Part shown: in pieces, positions 1-12,860 of the stretch
Numbering within the stretch: the stretch's first letter is position 1
Layout: every line of letters starts with the position of its first letter
Assembly (NCBI GenBank): GCA_022575985.1
Contig: JAKSXM010000014.1
Span: 27,280,001 to 27,344,000, forward strand
Origin: Anagrus nilaparvatae
Taxonomy: Eukaryota; Arthropoda; Insecta; Hymenoptera; Mymaridae
Length of the DNA stretch: 64,000 bases
Reading direction: 5' to 3'
Position numbers and translations under genes: made by a program
Notes under the pieces: model-generated
The model's input: the letters and a program-made list of their open reading frames with translations, nothing else
The model's database searches: none
What the model was told of the DNA's origin: nothing

Positions 1-974
1 ACAATCGACGACCTTTATATATATATGGTTTTATTCTTCATATAATATAGAAGTGGAGCACTTTCACTGCAGACACGAGCTCTCCATAACAAATTCATTA
101 ATTGCATGCTCGAATAAAGATTATACGATTAAAAAAAAAAAACTTTTAATGCTTCTTGTGTTTTTTTTTTCTCTTCCTAAAAATTTTTTTTCAGGGAAAT
201 TCAACTCGCTTTTTATTTTTAATAATTATTTCTTATATGCGTGTTTCTTTTTTCTTACTTACTTTTTATTTTATTTTAATATTATAACCGAGTTTTTTAT
301 TTAAAATATTTGTTTATTTACTGATTTTACTTTTTATACGCGAAATATTTCGTATTAGCCTTAGAAAGAATGTTACTTCTGGCCTTTTTGAGACCTTTCA
401 AAGGAGTTCAGGGGTTATTTAACCTTTCAGATAGGTTTTGCAGTGCGACTTAAAAGGTTTTGTAAGTTTGTAATTTGAAAAGCACCAACCACCCCATATT
501 AAATTAAATTTTGATTGCCCTTCTTATATAATTTTTAGGAATCATTTTACTTTCGAAAAAAATTTTATACTGAATTTATAATAAAAAGACACGGTTTCAA
601 CACAGTTTTTATTTTTGCAATCAAAAATAGCACTTTTTTTACAGAGTCATTTTAAAACAACTTAATAATCAAAATTTTTCTCACAAGTAAATTTATTTCG
701 ACAGACTGTATTAACAAGTTAGTTCTGCTGTAAACTGCTTAAAATAATTTACTAAGTTTTGTTTGGCTAGGAGTAAATCAGTTGCTTCAAATTAATTTTT
801 CTTTTTTGGCATTAAAAAATACTTAGCGCCAAACTACTGTGATCAAAAAGGGTGAGGCCGTTTATAGCACCATGTTTGGGCCGACCCTTCCGAATGTCAT
901 TAATTTCATTCGGGAAATATATTTAATCCTTTTTAAATAATAGTATATTACGGTCCTAGGCCAGAAAAATAAAG
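1..974. other. AT-rich non-coding stretch
   Basis: No coding exon is recognisable; the 83-residue open frame at 53-304 is Phe/Leu/Asn-rich AT sequence without family features. About 40 bp at 533-575 is an inverted match to 1563-1605 and a direct match to about 1410-1445 (shared core CATTTTACTTTCG), so this stretch and the next probably belong to one old repeat. Confidence 0.5.
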
Positions 975-1145
975 AATGGCCCAAATCACACGTAAATTAC
1001 CTTCCGAGGCGAAGCCGAGGATGGTAAACTGCGATTTGGGTCATTCTTTGTTTATGGCCGAGGATCGTACAAAATTTTTCTGCGACTGTGGCGAGAAAAT
1101 ACGTCTTTGCCGGACGCACAGCGTCCGGGAAATACATACATTCGG
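975..1145 (+). repeat. CpG-rich dispersed repeat, copy A
   Basis: This segment is much richer in CpG than its surroundings. It matches the reverse complement of 41310-41500: both begin GAATGGCCCA and share the run AAGCCGAGGATGGTAAACTG followed by a similar T-rich stretch. An 80-codon open frame (976-1218) covers it, but the second copy lies inside an ornithine decarboxylase intron on the opposite strand and encodes a different frame, so I treat it as a repeat and not as a gene. Confidence 0.6.
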
Positions 1146-1189
1146 GCCGCAGTGCAGAAAAACTTCTAACCAATTTGTGAACTCACAAC

Positions 1190-1350
1190 CAACGAACATG
1201 GAACATATTATATTATAATTCTATAATCCTTTATTGAAATTATTTTAAGTTCATTTGATCCCTCCCTCCCCCTAAATATGGCATATTTGACCCCCTTCCC
1301 TAAAATGACATGCTTGAAGTACCCTTCTGCCTATAAACAAGTTTCATGTT
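1190..1350. repeat. Dispersed repeat with AACATG-type ends, small copy
   Basis: The segment opens with AACGAACATGGAACATATTA and closes with TATAAACAAGTTTCATGTT, an imperfect inverted pair. Between them are C-rich runs (CCCTCCCTCCCCC, TTTGACCCCC). The same ends and C-rich interior recur at about 49540-49960 and 56140-56500, and the interior also near 12760-12860. This is the shortest copy. Confidence 0.6.
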
Positions 1351-4300
1351 AATAAATCAAATTTATTATACAAGAATGAATTTTTAATTGTACTAAGTAA
1401 CAAACCCTTATATAATCTTTAAAAATTATTTTACTTGCGGGAAAATTTAATTGCAAAATTGTTCTGAAGACCCAACGTACAAAAAAAAGCTCGCTATTTT
1501 ATATTATAAAAATGATATAATCGCTAACACAAAGCATTTTTAAGACAAATGTATAGTAAAATTATTCTCGAAAGTAAAATGATTTCTAAAGATTATATAA
1601 GTCCAATATTCAAAACTTATCAATTATCAAGTATTACTTATTCTTAGCTTTTCTCTTCTATTTAAATACATACTTAAATTATGCTTTTTGAGTGTTTTAT
1701 GTCTATAATATCGTAAACTGTTTGAGATAAATGATAAAGACAGCAAACCACTGATTACTTTCCAACCGCATATTTGCTGCATTGATAATTTCAATCTCGA
1801 ATAATTGATGGAAGTTTTTAAGGACGCTCTGGCCAATGAATTCCCCAAATAAGACATATACTGGTTATTAGAGGAAAGTCTCAGGAATCGAATGGTATGG
1901 GCCTTATAGTCGATAGTCGTGCATAATTTTGAGATATAAAGGTCCAAAGATAAGTAAATATTACATTAGTCTTATGGGAAGAATTCAGGAAGTTGATTAT
2001 TTTTACCATCAAATCGCGAATTCCCGAATGCAGATAGTGATAAATTGAAAGTTCAAAGCTTAAAGAATTTATTGGTACTTTCCAAATATGAGGTATACGT
2101 GGGAAATTTCGTGTAATTAAACGAAGAAATTTTTATAACGCAGTTTTAGCAGCAAGGACGCCATATTGTTTGTTTATAATACAAAGCGCGCGCACTAAGG
2201 TTATAGTAAATAAATACATAAATTTAATATTATTCTTTAATTTGTAATTTCATATTTATTAGTTAAGTAATAAATTATTATTTTAAAATAAATTTTTGTC
2301 CATAAAATAATTTGTAAACTGCATTTTATTACACGGAAGTTTAAATTTGAGTTTTGAATTTGTTCTTTTTGCAGAAGTACTGCGTGATTAAAAAGTAATA
2401 ACACATTAAATGTAAATTAGTAAAATTAAGAGATGTTTACTATTAAATTTTGTAAATAGTATTTAAAAAATTAATTTTTTGAATTTATAAATTATTATTT
2501 GTATCATTTAAATAGTTAAATGTGTATTATTTTTTTTATCACTCAACGACTTGGGATTCAAGGCCAGAGCGTCGTTAAGTTATATTTTTAAGAATAATTT
2601 TAAAAAATTTATCAAAATGTGCACCTTCTGCTAAAAACTTTAGAAAATATTTTCTAACAAAAATTTAATTTTCTTTAAAATCAACACTATATTTTACCAA
2701 ATTACACTGTATAGCATAAAACTTATAAACTGAAAATTTGAGTAATTTGTCTGAAATTCTCTAGCTATATATATTAAGTTAAATAAAATGTGATTGATAC
2801 AAATAAATTCTAATTTTTTTTTTTTTGAAATTAATAATATAATTACTATCCACATACTTTCTATAATAATAATAACAATAATTGTGTGGTATAAAATATT
2901 GAATTAAAAATAAAAAAGTAGATAATAATTATAATAAATAAACCACAATTTTTTTTCTCTCGAAATTTCGTACATAAAAATTATAAATTATTATTAATTT
3001 GCTATGACAAGTCATTTAAGTATATATAAATTTTCCATAATAATAATAATGATAATAAAATATAACTCGATGATAACAAATATTAATATATTACCCATTT
3101 AATAATTTATAATGAAAATTATTGATCATAAAAAATTAAGACTATATTTTATGACTACAGCTAAAGGCTATTAATATATATCAATATTTTTATATTTAAG
3201 CCATAATTTTTTATTCATGTTTATAAAAATATATAAATTAATAAAAGTATTATTAATGAAAGGTTCATAATATCAATTTATGGTATATTTTTTATAGTAG
3301 GCTGGCTGTTATTTTTTAAAAAATACTGGTTTTTCTGATGGGAAAAGACAAAAAGTTATTAATTAAAACATCATTTAATAAAATTCAATTTTAAAGAGCT
3401 TGTAATAACTAACAGAAACATGCAAATTCCAAATATTTTTGCCACCAACGTGCAAATAAAAATCTGTCAAAGCTCTTGTTAATAAAATTTCCCTATCATA
3501 AATTTAATTGGCATGCATTGGAAAATACCGTGTGAATTAACTGCTAAATAAAAAATTAAATTAATTCTGTGAAAATAAATAATGACTATAAGTTTTATCA
3601 AAATTTATTACTTACTTTTTAATGTAAAAATTAAATTACGTTTTGAACTTTATCTTATAATATTTGCATGTACGTTATTTTTTTTTAAATAAAAATATTT
3701 ACAAGAAAAAATAATTATATATCTATATTAAATAGCTATTTATTTACTTATTTATTTATTATATAATATTTACTGCACAGGTAATTTAAATAAAACTAAA
3801 CAAATTTTTATGATGTAAAATATTACTGAAAAATTATGTCATGTATGTATACGTTACGTGCAAATGTTGAATTGGTAAATAAGGTAAATTTCATAAATTT
3901 ATTAGAGTTCAATCTTTTGATATTTTAGTTTTCATTTTTAGGCAAAATTGACAGACAGTGCCGAATTTACCAAGTAGGCACAGTATACAAGCTATTAGAA
4001 AAGGCCCCCACAAAATTGTTTAACATTGGGTGTCTCAGGCTCTCACAAAATAAAATACGGTTCTAAGGGTAGAAATAGATACACTGTAAAAAATTCGGCT
4101 AACTGATTTATTTTTACCTTGACAAATAGAATCTTACTAAATTTTGAACTTGAAGCGTAACATTTATGTTACATTGTTTATAAAATTTTACGCTCTAAAT
4201 TTTCCTATATTTTTTTTACATAATAAGTTAATTTTATCACGTTATTACTTTAAAGATTTTAAAAAAATTATCCTCAAATATTAATTAATTTAAAAATGTA

Positions 4301-5941
4301 ATAAAAACGTACTTTATTATTATGTTCAATTTGTGGTACATAAAAAAAAATTACATAATTTATTTAAAATTATATTTTAAAAAAAAGTAAATTTTTTTTT
4401 TTACTAACTTGAATAAAAAAAAATTAATGATTTTTTTTTTTTAATATGCAAACAAAAGGTTGACCTAATTTTTTTACTTTTTTACATGGTATTTTATCTT
4501 TAAAATTCCAAAATAACTTTCTCTTTCATATTTTATAAGACGAATAATTTAAATACCTTTTGAAAAGCAGAAAAAAATATATAAATTTTTTATACAAATT
4601 ACATTTATTATATTTATTCTGTACCTTTTCTTTTTTTTTATATGAAATGATATTTTTTTTTAATTATACATTGAAATTATAATAAATTGTGCTCTCGTTA
4701 TAAATATAAAATATGTATTTTTAGGTAAAAAGCTTAGCATAATTTATTATCATACTGAGATTTGTAGACTGTTAGACTATGTTGTTTGAAATTTTGATGC
4801 AAAGAAAATTATGTTCAGAAAAGGGAAATGCGCCCAAAAATGCAGCTCAATGAACAATGGAAAGCAATAATAGAAGCTAAATTTCAAGTAAAAATAAAAT
4901 TTGCAGATCAAAAAAATAATTTATTTTTCAAAAAAAAAATAATATAAAACCATTTTTTACCAAAAAAACAAAACACAAAAAAATTTTACTATATAAGGAG
5001 ACTCCACTTTTGACCAAAAAATTAATTTGAGAATTAATATTCTGAATTTACCCTAGAATCAATATTCAGAGCTATTATGACTTATGAAAATTTTATTTTA
5101 TGTTGCCTGGTCAAACTCACTCATAAAAATTTAAATTTACTCTAAAAATACCCTTGCTAACTACTTGCTAAGCCAAGTTAATTTTGACCCATAAAGTCTA
5201 TTATTTTTAAAATTTAAGATATAATGGTTGAGCAAATTTTAAGCAAGGAAATCCCAAAGTGTATTTAATCTTTCAACAAAGCTTATAAATTTTCTTAACA
5301 TAATTAACTGTCACGATGTCATTATTTACGAATAATAAATAAATAAATTACCAAAAAAGCATGATTCTTGTTATTAAATATATAAATTTACCTTCACATT
5401 GAATGATTGACACATAAAACATACAGTGAAAACTATATAATCAATAAATTGAACTCTTTATACTCACATATAACAAAATTTAAAATTTCTTTTTGAATAT
5501 TAGAAAAAATAAAACCAATTTCTCATGCAATAAAAAATTTATATCAAAAAAACAACTTTCGTGAATTTTCATAAACAAATTTTTTTTAAATATCAATAAT
5601 ATAATAAATAGACTATTAAAAAAAAAAATAATAATAATTTTTATTATAGACCCAAATAAATGCTTTCTAATAATATAATTTATAAATATTTTCTTTAATT
5701 TTTAGTCATAAAATATTTATAGGAAGAAATTTTTTTTTTAATTTTAAAAAATATAAGCTTTCATTTTTTTAATATTAATATTAAGAAAATAAAAAACTAG
5801 ATCGAATATATAAATTATTAATGAAACAAATTTTTTATTTATGACTGATTAAAAAATTACGTGTGAATGAAATGTGAAAATTTATTTTTTATGTATTTGT
5901 AATTTTGATTTATTAATTTTTTACTTTTCTATTTTTTTCAG
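1351..5941. other. AT-rich intergenic / upstream intron region
   Basis: Mostly A/T homopolymers. A 106-codon open frame on the minus strand (1947-1627) has an ordinary composition but no family signature I know and no supporting splice sites, so it is left unassigned. A CpG-containing patch at 2150-2205 includes the palindrome GCGCGC and a GCCATATT motif and could be promoter-like. A half copy of a CACTGTAAAAAA terminus starts at 4080 with no partner. An imperfect inverted pair lies at about 2390-2425 and 2515-2550. The 3' end of this interval is the acceptor of a 5' UTR intron of the next gene (AG at 5940-5941). Confidence 0.5.
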
Positions 5942-5978
5942 ATTAAAAAAGTTTGGGGAAGTCCCATGATCTGGCACA

Positions 5979-8900
5979 ATGAATTGGGCAACGTTAATAT
6001 GTTGTAAGTTACTTTTTTTAATTTGTAGTAATTCTTTTTTAAGTGTAATACGTAAGATAAATTTTTTTTTTAGATACTGTCACCACATTATTAACAGCTC
6101 AAGCTATTACAATAAGAGTAGATCGTGCTGATATAAGACAGGTAAATTATTAGTTGAACAGAATATTAATTTATTAAAAAAATTTATGACACAAAATATT
6201 AATTTTTATACAGCCGGATCCACCATCTTCTTTAATAAATGGATGGCGCCCAGTACCAAATTATGACAAATCAAGAATCGATAGAAATCCAGCACCGTTA
6301 CATCCAGTGCTTAACAAATTTCAAGAACATATGGCAACTTCTGAAAGATTAAGATCAAGCCAAGTAGATTACAGTCCTTTGAGTGTTTTAGGCAGCTTTA
6401 CTAGTGTAAACCAGCCAAGTTCTAAAAGTTCCTTTGAACCACGAAATGTATCGACCAACAGACAGCAATATTCATTTTTAGTACCACCTCCACAAAATAG
6501 CTACAAGTATGAAGTTGATAATAGTGCTAAAAAAAATGTTGGAAGAGAGAATGAACAATATGTAAGAGCTTCTCAATATGCAACACAAGTTGTTAAGCCA
6601 GCTGATGTTCAAACAGGCCCATCGTATTACATTAAACCAGCAAGTTATTCAACTTCTATTCATCCATATTCACAAAACCGTCATTTCGGTAATAATTATA
6701 ATATGCAACAACTTATGACTGGATCAAGACTTGCAGCTAAACCATTTGAAGCTCAAGAGTCAGCTAGTGAAAAGCCTTTCATTTACTCTCAACTTTTAAA
6801 CGTTGGCAACAGTCATTATTACAATCAAATCAATCATCCATCTGCTTATAAAGCATCAAATTATGAAAGAGACCCTGCTTTCTTGTTACATGAAAGTCAT
6901 GAGGTGAATTATGCAACTCCTTCATACAAATACCGACCAGGTTCGTATTACGTAGCGCAAGCTCCTCAATCGCAATCGTATTCAACACCTCAACCAGAAA
7001 CAAACAAACAATATGATTCTAATCCAAAAATAGTTGAAAAGGTAATAGAAAAAAGACCAGAAGCTAACTATTTGTATGTAACTGAATTACACAAGACTAG
7101 ATTTGCACCTGATATTAACGAAGTACTTCCAAAACTTAATCCACCTATGAAATTCGGTCAAGCCAGTACAACAGGTCAAATGATGCATGGTGCGAAAGTA
7201 GTTTATGTTCGACCTGAATTACAACATCAACAATATCCAAGTTCTATTTTACCTTTAAATATCAATCAGCAGCAGCCAGAAGTTGAGTATGACACACCAG
7301 AAAGTATATCATTAAAACATTATAATGAACAACAATTTTTATTACAACAACAATTAATACAACAAGATCGCCAAAGGCTACGAGAACAAGAAAAACGAAG
7401 ACAACAAGAAACACAAAAGAAACAACAAGAAGAGTTAAATAAACGCCAAGAAGAAATACGACAACTGGAACAACGTCAAAAAGAAAAACAAAAACATCTA
7501 CAATCATTAAGACTTGAGCCAACCATACCATCATCGTTCAGATATCCAACTGTTACTGAAAATAATAAAAAATTAACACCACAATTCCACTATCAATTCG
7601 AGTCTCCTAAAACGTCTTCGACGCCTGCATATTCTGAATCCACTGTAGGAAGTACTTTCAAAGAAGTTGATTTTCAGAAATATGAAGTATCAAGTACACC
7701 AGCGACTACTCAGTACATCACTCAAGAAGATTTCCAACCCCGTCCTTATCAAACTAATAAACCATTACGTGAACGCGGACCCGAACCAACTAAAAGGAGA
7801 AAGCCAAGTACAATCAGGCAGGAAGAAATTGTCACTGAAACTATACCCTATTATCAAGAAACACCAGATGGATTAACGGAAACACCAATTCAAACAACTA
7901 TTATACCTGAAACTACAACGCATACAGTAGTAACAGAAAGAATTCGTTCGCGTCGTCCTGGTATACCACTTCGCAGAAGGAAACCTGCAACTACTTCAAC
8001 CCGTGATCCACCTTCCTCAGCGAAAGAAGATGAAGCTGAATTAGCAAAATATAGTACACCAACTATAGAAGATTTCGAGAAAAAGAAAAAAGTAAGACCC
8101 AATAATCATGCATCAAAACATAGTTCAGAAACTGGATTTAGTAGACGTCCAAGTACAAGAGCCACGCCTACGCAACAAAATACTTTTGAATACCATACCG
8201 AAATTCCCACAGTACGACCAACTGAACGTGCAAGAACAACTGAACGTGTAAGAACAACTGAACGTGCTTTTGAAGAAATATCACAGACTGATAATTATCC
8301 CGAACCATTCTTAAAATCTGAATTTAACCCAGCTGATTATACACCAACATCAGAAAGAGCCACGATTGCAACTGAAACTCTAGCTCAAGAATACGTAACT
8401 AATCCAGTACCTGCAGAATATTCAACTGAAACATCGGTTATTGTCTCTTCTTCTTCACCTCTAGATTATTACGAAGTAACACATGATTCTCAGCGGCAAA
8501 GCGAAGAAACCCAATCTTTAGAACACTTATTTGCAAGAACAGAAACTACAACAACTGAAACACCGTCACCTACTCCAACCACTGAATTACTAACATCAGC
8601 AGAACCTTCATCAACTACAAAATCAAGAACAGTATCTATTTCACCTAAGCCACACAGAATGCGACCTTTAAGATTTAGCAATACCACCAGGCCACGTTTT
8701 AGTATAAAAGATTATAAGAGTCGCATGGATTACAAAAATAAAATTTCAACTACCGATGCTACGGTAACAAAACAAGTAACAAAATCCGAACAAACAAGTC
8801 AAGCGAAACCATACAAACGAGTTCAATACACACGTACAACATCAACTACCACAGCCAGTAGTCATCAACCATCGGAAGCAAGTACCGAAAAACCCGAAAG

Positions 8901-9453
8901 AAGATTTGCCACAAAGAAACGTCCAGCATTCCCATATAACCGAAGCCGACCATCGACAGTCGCACCACTAGAAAAAGACTCGTCAGTAAAAAATAAAGCA
9001 GAAAATGGATACTCGCCGCCAGTTAGGAAGCAAAGACCAACTTTACGTAGTAAATTACCTAACAGAAAAGTAACAGAATCTCAAAATTCTGAAATAGCAA
9101 CAGCGGAAAGTGGACCAGTTGCCCACAGTCCAACAACTGACGCCTCGTCACCTGAAGCCCCTAATGAAGTTGAAGGATTATCAATTGAGACAGTCGCCCC
9201 ATTAAACGAACCCATTCATTATACAACAGCACCATTCGACATTCATTCCGAAGAAGAATTATTTGCCAAAGCTTCACAAAGTGTAGCAGATCTTACTAGT
9301 TCAGCATCAGCTTTATACAGTAAACCAGGAATGTTTAAAGCTTTATCAACAAATGGAGAAAACAGATCCATTACGTCACAACTTAGAATTAACACAGACG
9401 AACCAACGTTACCAATAGAAGCATTTTTTCAGGAATTAACGAAAAAAAATTAA
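5979..9453 (+). CDS. Secreted Thr/Ser/Pro/Gln-rich low-complexity protein, 3 coding exons
   Basis: Coding exons are 5979-6003, 6074-6141 and 6214-9453, with GT-AG junctions and consistent phases, giving 1110 aa. An AG at 5940-5941 means the 5' UTR is also spliced. The ATG at 5979 is preferred because the nearby ATG at 5966 runs into a stop in exon 2. Residues 1-19 (MNWATLICYTVTTLLTAQA) form a convincing signal peptide found only after splicing. Residues about 32-400 are Tyr/Gln/Pro/Ser-rich. About 400-467 is a Gln/Glu/Arg/Lys stretch with coiled-coil character. The rest is Thr/Ser/Pro-rich with many basic Arg-Arg/Lys-Arg pairs and a short TTER repeat near residue 700. No enzymatic or chitin-binding domain is visible. 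The composition suggests an extracellular-matrix, cuticle-associated or mucin-like protein, possibly O-glycosylated; this is inferred from composition alone. A polyadenylation signal follows at 9526. Confidence 0.85.
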
Positions 9454-9525
9454 ATCAATGCCTGCCAAATTAATAAAAATTTAATTAAAAATGAGACATC
9501 AAATTCACATTTTGATATACTCAAA

Positions 9526-9531
9526 AATAAA
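9526..9531 (+). promoter_or_regulatory. Polyadenylation signal AATAAA
   Basis: Canonical AATAAA 73 bases after the stop codon of the secreted Thr/Ser-rich protein gene, on the same strand. It is the first such hexamer after the stop, but AT-rich DNA gives many chance matches. Confidence 0.5.
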
Positions 9532-10324
9532 GAACTTCAATTTTTAATTAAAAATTGTATAAAAGTTCTTATAGGGGAAAAAAATCAAAATCATACACAC
9601 ATGGGTTGAAACTATGTAAAAATATTACTTATTTTCAAAAATATATTGTAAATATATATATTTTTAAAAACAAAAACAAAAATTCAGTTTCAATCGACAT
9701 TATTTTTTAGTTTACTATTAAACTATACTGTAACATAAATCATTTTTTTTTTTAAATTATTTATTACTATAAAAATTAATTTTTTCTTTGGTTTAATTAT
9801 TATTATTATTAATTAATGTATCTATTATATTTTTTAATTTATTTAATCAACGAATGAGGCATTTTTTTCGCTTATTAAATATTTGTCGCGCAATTTTTTA
9901 AAAACAAAATTATATAATTTTAAATTGAAAAAAATTAAAGAAAATTATTTTGTAATTATATTATAGGTATTTATTTATAAATTGCGTAGCTAAAATGTAA
10001 ATATGTATAAGAATTTTAATACTCATAATATTATATTTATGTAATTCAGTTAATAATTAATTAATAAATTAATTATATGGTAATTATTTTTTATATTTAT
10101 CTGCTAGCCCTGAACGTTATTAGCTAAATTTGTCTGTTTTTGAAAGGTGTGAGTGCCTAAAACAGTCTTGAAAATTTTGGCTTATGGTCAGTTTTGGTTC
10201 CACCTATTACTTAAGTGGAGTATAATTTTTAAGAGCTGAAATTTTCATTCATTTTGGAAATTTAAAGTACTTGTGCCTTTCTAAAATAAACTAATATTTT
10301 CATAAATAAAGTTCAGGCTTGCAA

Positions 10325-10439
10325 TACACTGTTAAAAATCTTGCAGTAGAATTTTCTACATAGTCTAGTAATTTTATTTATTTCATAGTAATTTTTCTGT
10401 CTAAATGGCAAAATTGAACCCAAGATTTTTAACAGTGTA
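10325..10439. mobile_element. 115-bp MITE with perfect 19-bp terminal inverted repeats
   Basis: The ends are TACACTGTTAAAAATCTTG and its exact reverse complement, and the outermost TA on each side fits a TA target-site duplication. The interior is non-coding. TA duplication plus CACTGT ends suggests a non-autonomous Tc1/mariner-type element. Related termini occur at 17910-18343 and 35517-35789. Confidence 0.85.
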
Positions 10440-11639
10440 CTTAATATAAAATATAAATCATCATATAAATTAAATTTTTTAACATTAAACGAAATAACTC
10501 AGAAAACTTTTTGAACTAAAAAATAAAAGAAAAAAAAAGTTATTTAATTTTTAATTACATAAAAAAAAATAGTTTGTTAATTAAAATTAAATTATGTAAT
10601 AATTTTTTCTTTTAAACCTATCGTAATATAAAAAAAATAAACTATTTTTTAATTTTTACAGAGCAAATTCATGGCATTTTATATAATAAACATAAAATTT
10701 ATTACTAACCATATTAATATTTAAGTACATAACATAGTATCATATTTTTTTTTTTTAATTAAAAATAAATTATTTAAACACAAAACAGAAGTTTTTATAA
10801 AAGAAAATTATTATTAAATTTAATATCTAATTATATAGAAATACAAAACGAAATTTTATTGGATAATGAAGACTGAAAAATGTTTTTCTTTAATTATGAA
10901 ATAATATGGTTTTGGTTTATTTCTGATTATTTATGTATATTTAAATTAATATTAAAAAAAAAACACAATTATTTATCATTATCCATTTATTTAAAAAAAA
11001 AATTTATTTATTTTATTTATGTATTATTTATAAATTATTATTATTATTTTGTAAAATTAAATGTATTAAATTTAATTTGTATACTATTATAAATATATAT
11101 GCTGTATGCGATTTAATTATTATATTAATAAAATTATTAATTTAATAATGTTATTAAAAAATGTTGTTTTTTTTTTTTTTCTTTGACTAAGTAGCGTCTA
11201 TTATAAAGCATTATAAAAAAATTTAATTAGTCAAAGGATATTTCTTTATTCTTGCTTTTTTAGTGTAATCAAAAGCTTTTAACATTTCTTTGATGATTAA
11301 AATATTCAATATTATTTTTAAAAAATTTAATCTTTGGGTATAAAATAATTATTTTTTTTTAATTAAAAGTTTTTAATTAATTGTATGATAAAAAAAAATA
11401 TGTTAAAAAATACTGAAGTATATTTTTGTAGCTTGTTTTTGTACCTTTTAAAAATAATAATTTAAAATTATAGAAACGATGATTATTAGTGAATATGGAA
11501 AGAAATTTTTCTCGCAATTGAAATGATCTTTTGATATTATAAATAGAAGATAAGCTTGTAACATAAAATTTACTAAATTAATTTAAAATTTTAAATATCA
11601 TAAAATTATCTTTAAATTTTATAATTTTTATTAATTCCG

Positions 11640-11840
11640 TCTCCAAAGCTTGTCTTTGCAAATCAAATTCACGAGACAATAAGCGACACGCAGAAATAAA
11701 GGGGCGGTCCGCTTAGAGCTCAGTAACTGTGCGCTAAGTGTGGGCCTCCACCTCCGGTGCGACCAGTGTAAAAATCGTAGATTAAAGAGATTGTCTTATT
11801 TTAATTAAGGTAGGACCCTCGCAACAAGAATTACAGAACA
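11640..11840. other. GC-rich patch of unknown nature
   Basis: An abrupt island of mixed, GC-richer sequence (for example GGGGCGGTCCGCTTAGAGCT and GGGCCTCCACCTCCGGTGCG) sits in AT-rich DNA. AGACAATAAG near its start and ATTGTCTTAT near its end are inverted, so it may be a small hairpin or repeat. No long open frame and no tRNA-like A and B boxes were found. Confidence 0.35.
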
Positions 11841-12548
11841 GATTTGCACCAAAAAATTTTGAGAGCTCTAGTTGTTTAGTTTCGGAGAAATATGCAAAAA
11901 TATTTAACATGGGTGTTAAATGTAAAACTCCAAAAAAATGCACTTATTTTAAGTTTTCTCAGAATTTACAGAACAAAAATTAAATAAATATTTGGAAATA
12001 GAGAAAAAATATTAACAAATTTAATGAAATTAATAAAAAACTCCGTATTTGTTTACAAAATAAACAAATTAATAAATTATTATGAGAAAACGTAGTTTTA
12101 TCGTTGATTTAGTAACTTTTATAGTACACATGTACAATGTATGTCGGGCGATATTCATGCGGTAGTTCAAATATTATTAACACAACTAGAGTAAAATTTA
12201 ATAAATAAATTCCAGATTATTATTAGTTATAAAAAATATTATTATTACATCTCGTATTATATTTTTTTGTTTATTTTGTAATTAAATTTTAAAATTAATT
12301 AAGAAAATAAGAATATTATTAAGATCTAAATTTACTAGATTTAGTAACTTTTACTGAGCTAACCAAGCGCATGTCTAGTGATATAATTTGACTATTATTG
12401 TCACTGAGCTGCCACGTTAATACAACTTTAAAAATTATTTAAAATTTAAAAAAAATGTTTTTGAGTCTTTACTAAATACATATCAATAAAAAAATGTTTT
12501 AAAAATTAAATAATATTTTTACTACAAAGCTTAGAAATAAGCCGCGCC

Positions 12549-12660
12549 AATGCTGGAGGATTACGCTGAGCTAAATCCTCCAGCATTATCCAGAATCATA
12601 ATCCTCCAGCATTACGTTGAGCTGAATCTTCCAGCATTATTCAGAGTTAAAATCCTCCAC
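12549..12660. repeat. Hairpin and short tandem repeat of AATCCTCCAGCATT
   Basis: AATGCTGGAGGATT (12549-12562) is perfectly inverted to AATCCTCCAGCATT (12574-12587). The latter recurs at 12600-12613, as AATCTTCCAGCATT at 12625-12638, and partly at about 12651. ACGCTGAGCT or ACGTTGAGCTG separates some units. The result is a 14-bp stem with an 11-base loop followed by three direct copies of one arm. Confidence 0.8.
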
Positions 12661-12759
12661 AAAAGAAATAAAGGTTTTTCAACAACCAATCAATTTTTTT
12701 CTTTCAGCAACCACTGTTTTTTCAAGTAAAATTTTATTATCTTTTTGTTAAAAGTATTT

Positions 12760-12860
12760 CTAAATCAAAATTATTCTTAAGTCCCACTTGGCTCCTTCCT
12801 TCTTAAATCAGACAAATTGGACCACCGTCTTTATTTTCAGATTTTCAGGGTTCCCCCCCA
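12760..12860. repeat. Fragment of the AAGTCCC/C-rich dispersed repeat
   Basis: AAATCAAAATTATTCTTAAGTCCCACTTGG, followed by TTAAATCAGACAAATT and TTTTCAGATTTTCAGGGT, matches the corresponding part of 56340-56480 closely. Only the right part of the family is present; no inverted end is recognisable here. Confidence 0.6.

Larger units (their letters stand above)
9532..12548. other. AT-rich intergenic region
   Basis: No coding exon is seen. The 70-codon open frame at 10880-11092 is Ile/Leu/Tyr/Phe-rich AT sequence. The interval contains one clear MITE (10325-10439) and one GC-rich patch (11640-11840), described separately. Confidence 0.5.

Noticed and set aside
976..1218. 80-codon Cys/His-containing frame as a zinc-finger gene
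   Set aside because: The Cys/His spacing fits no finger I know, and the related copy at 41.3 kb does not preserve the frame.
7262..8687. Minus-strand and shifted open frames of 65-90 codons inside the secreted Thr-rich protein gene
   Set aside because: They are antisense or frame-shifted shadows of repetitive CAA/ACA codons; translations are runs of Val/Phe/Leu.
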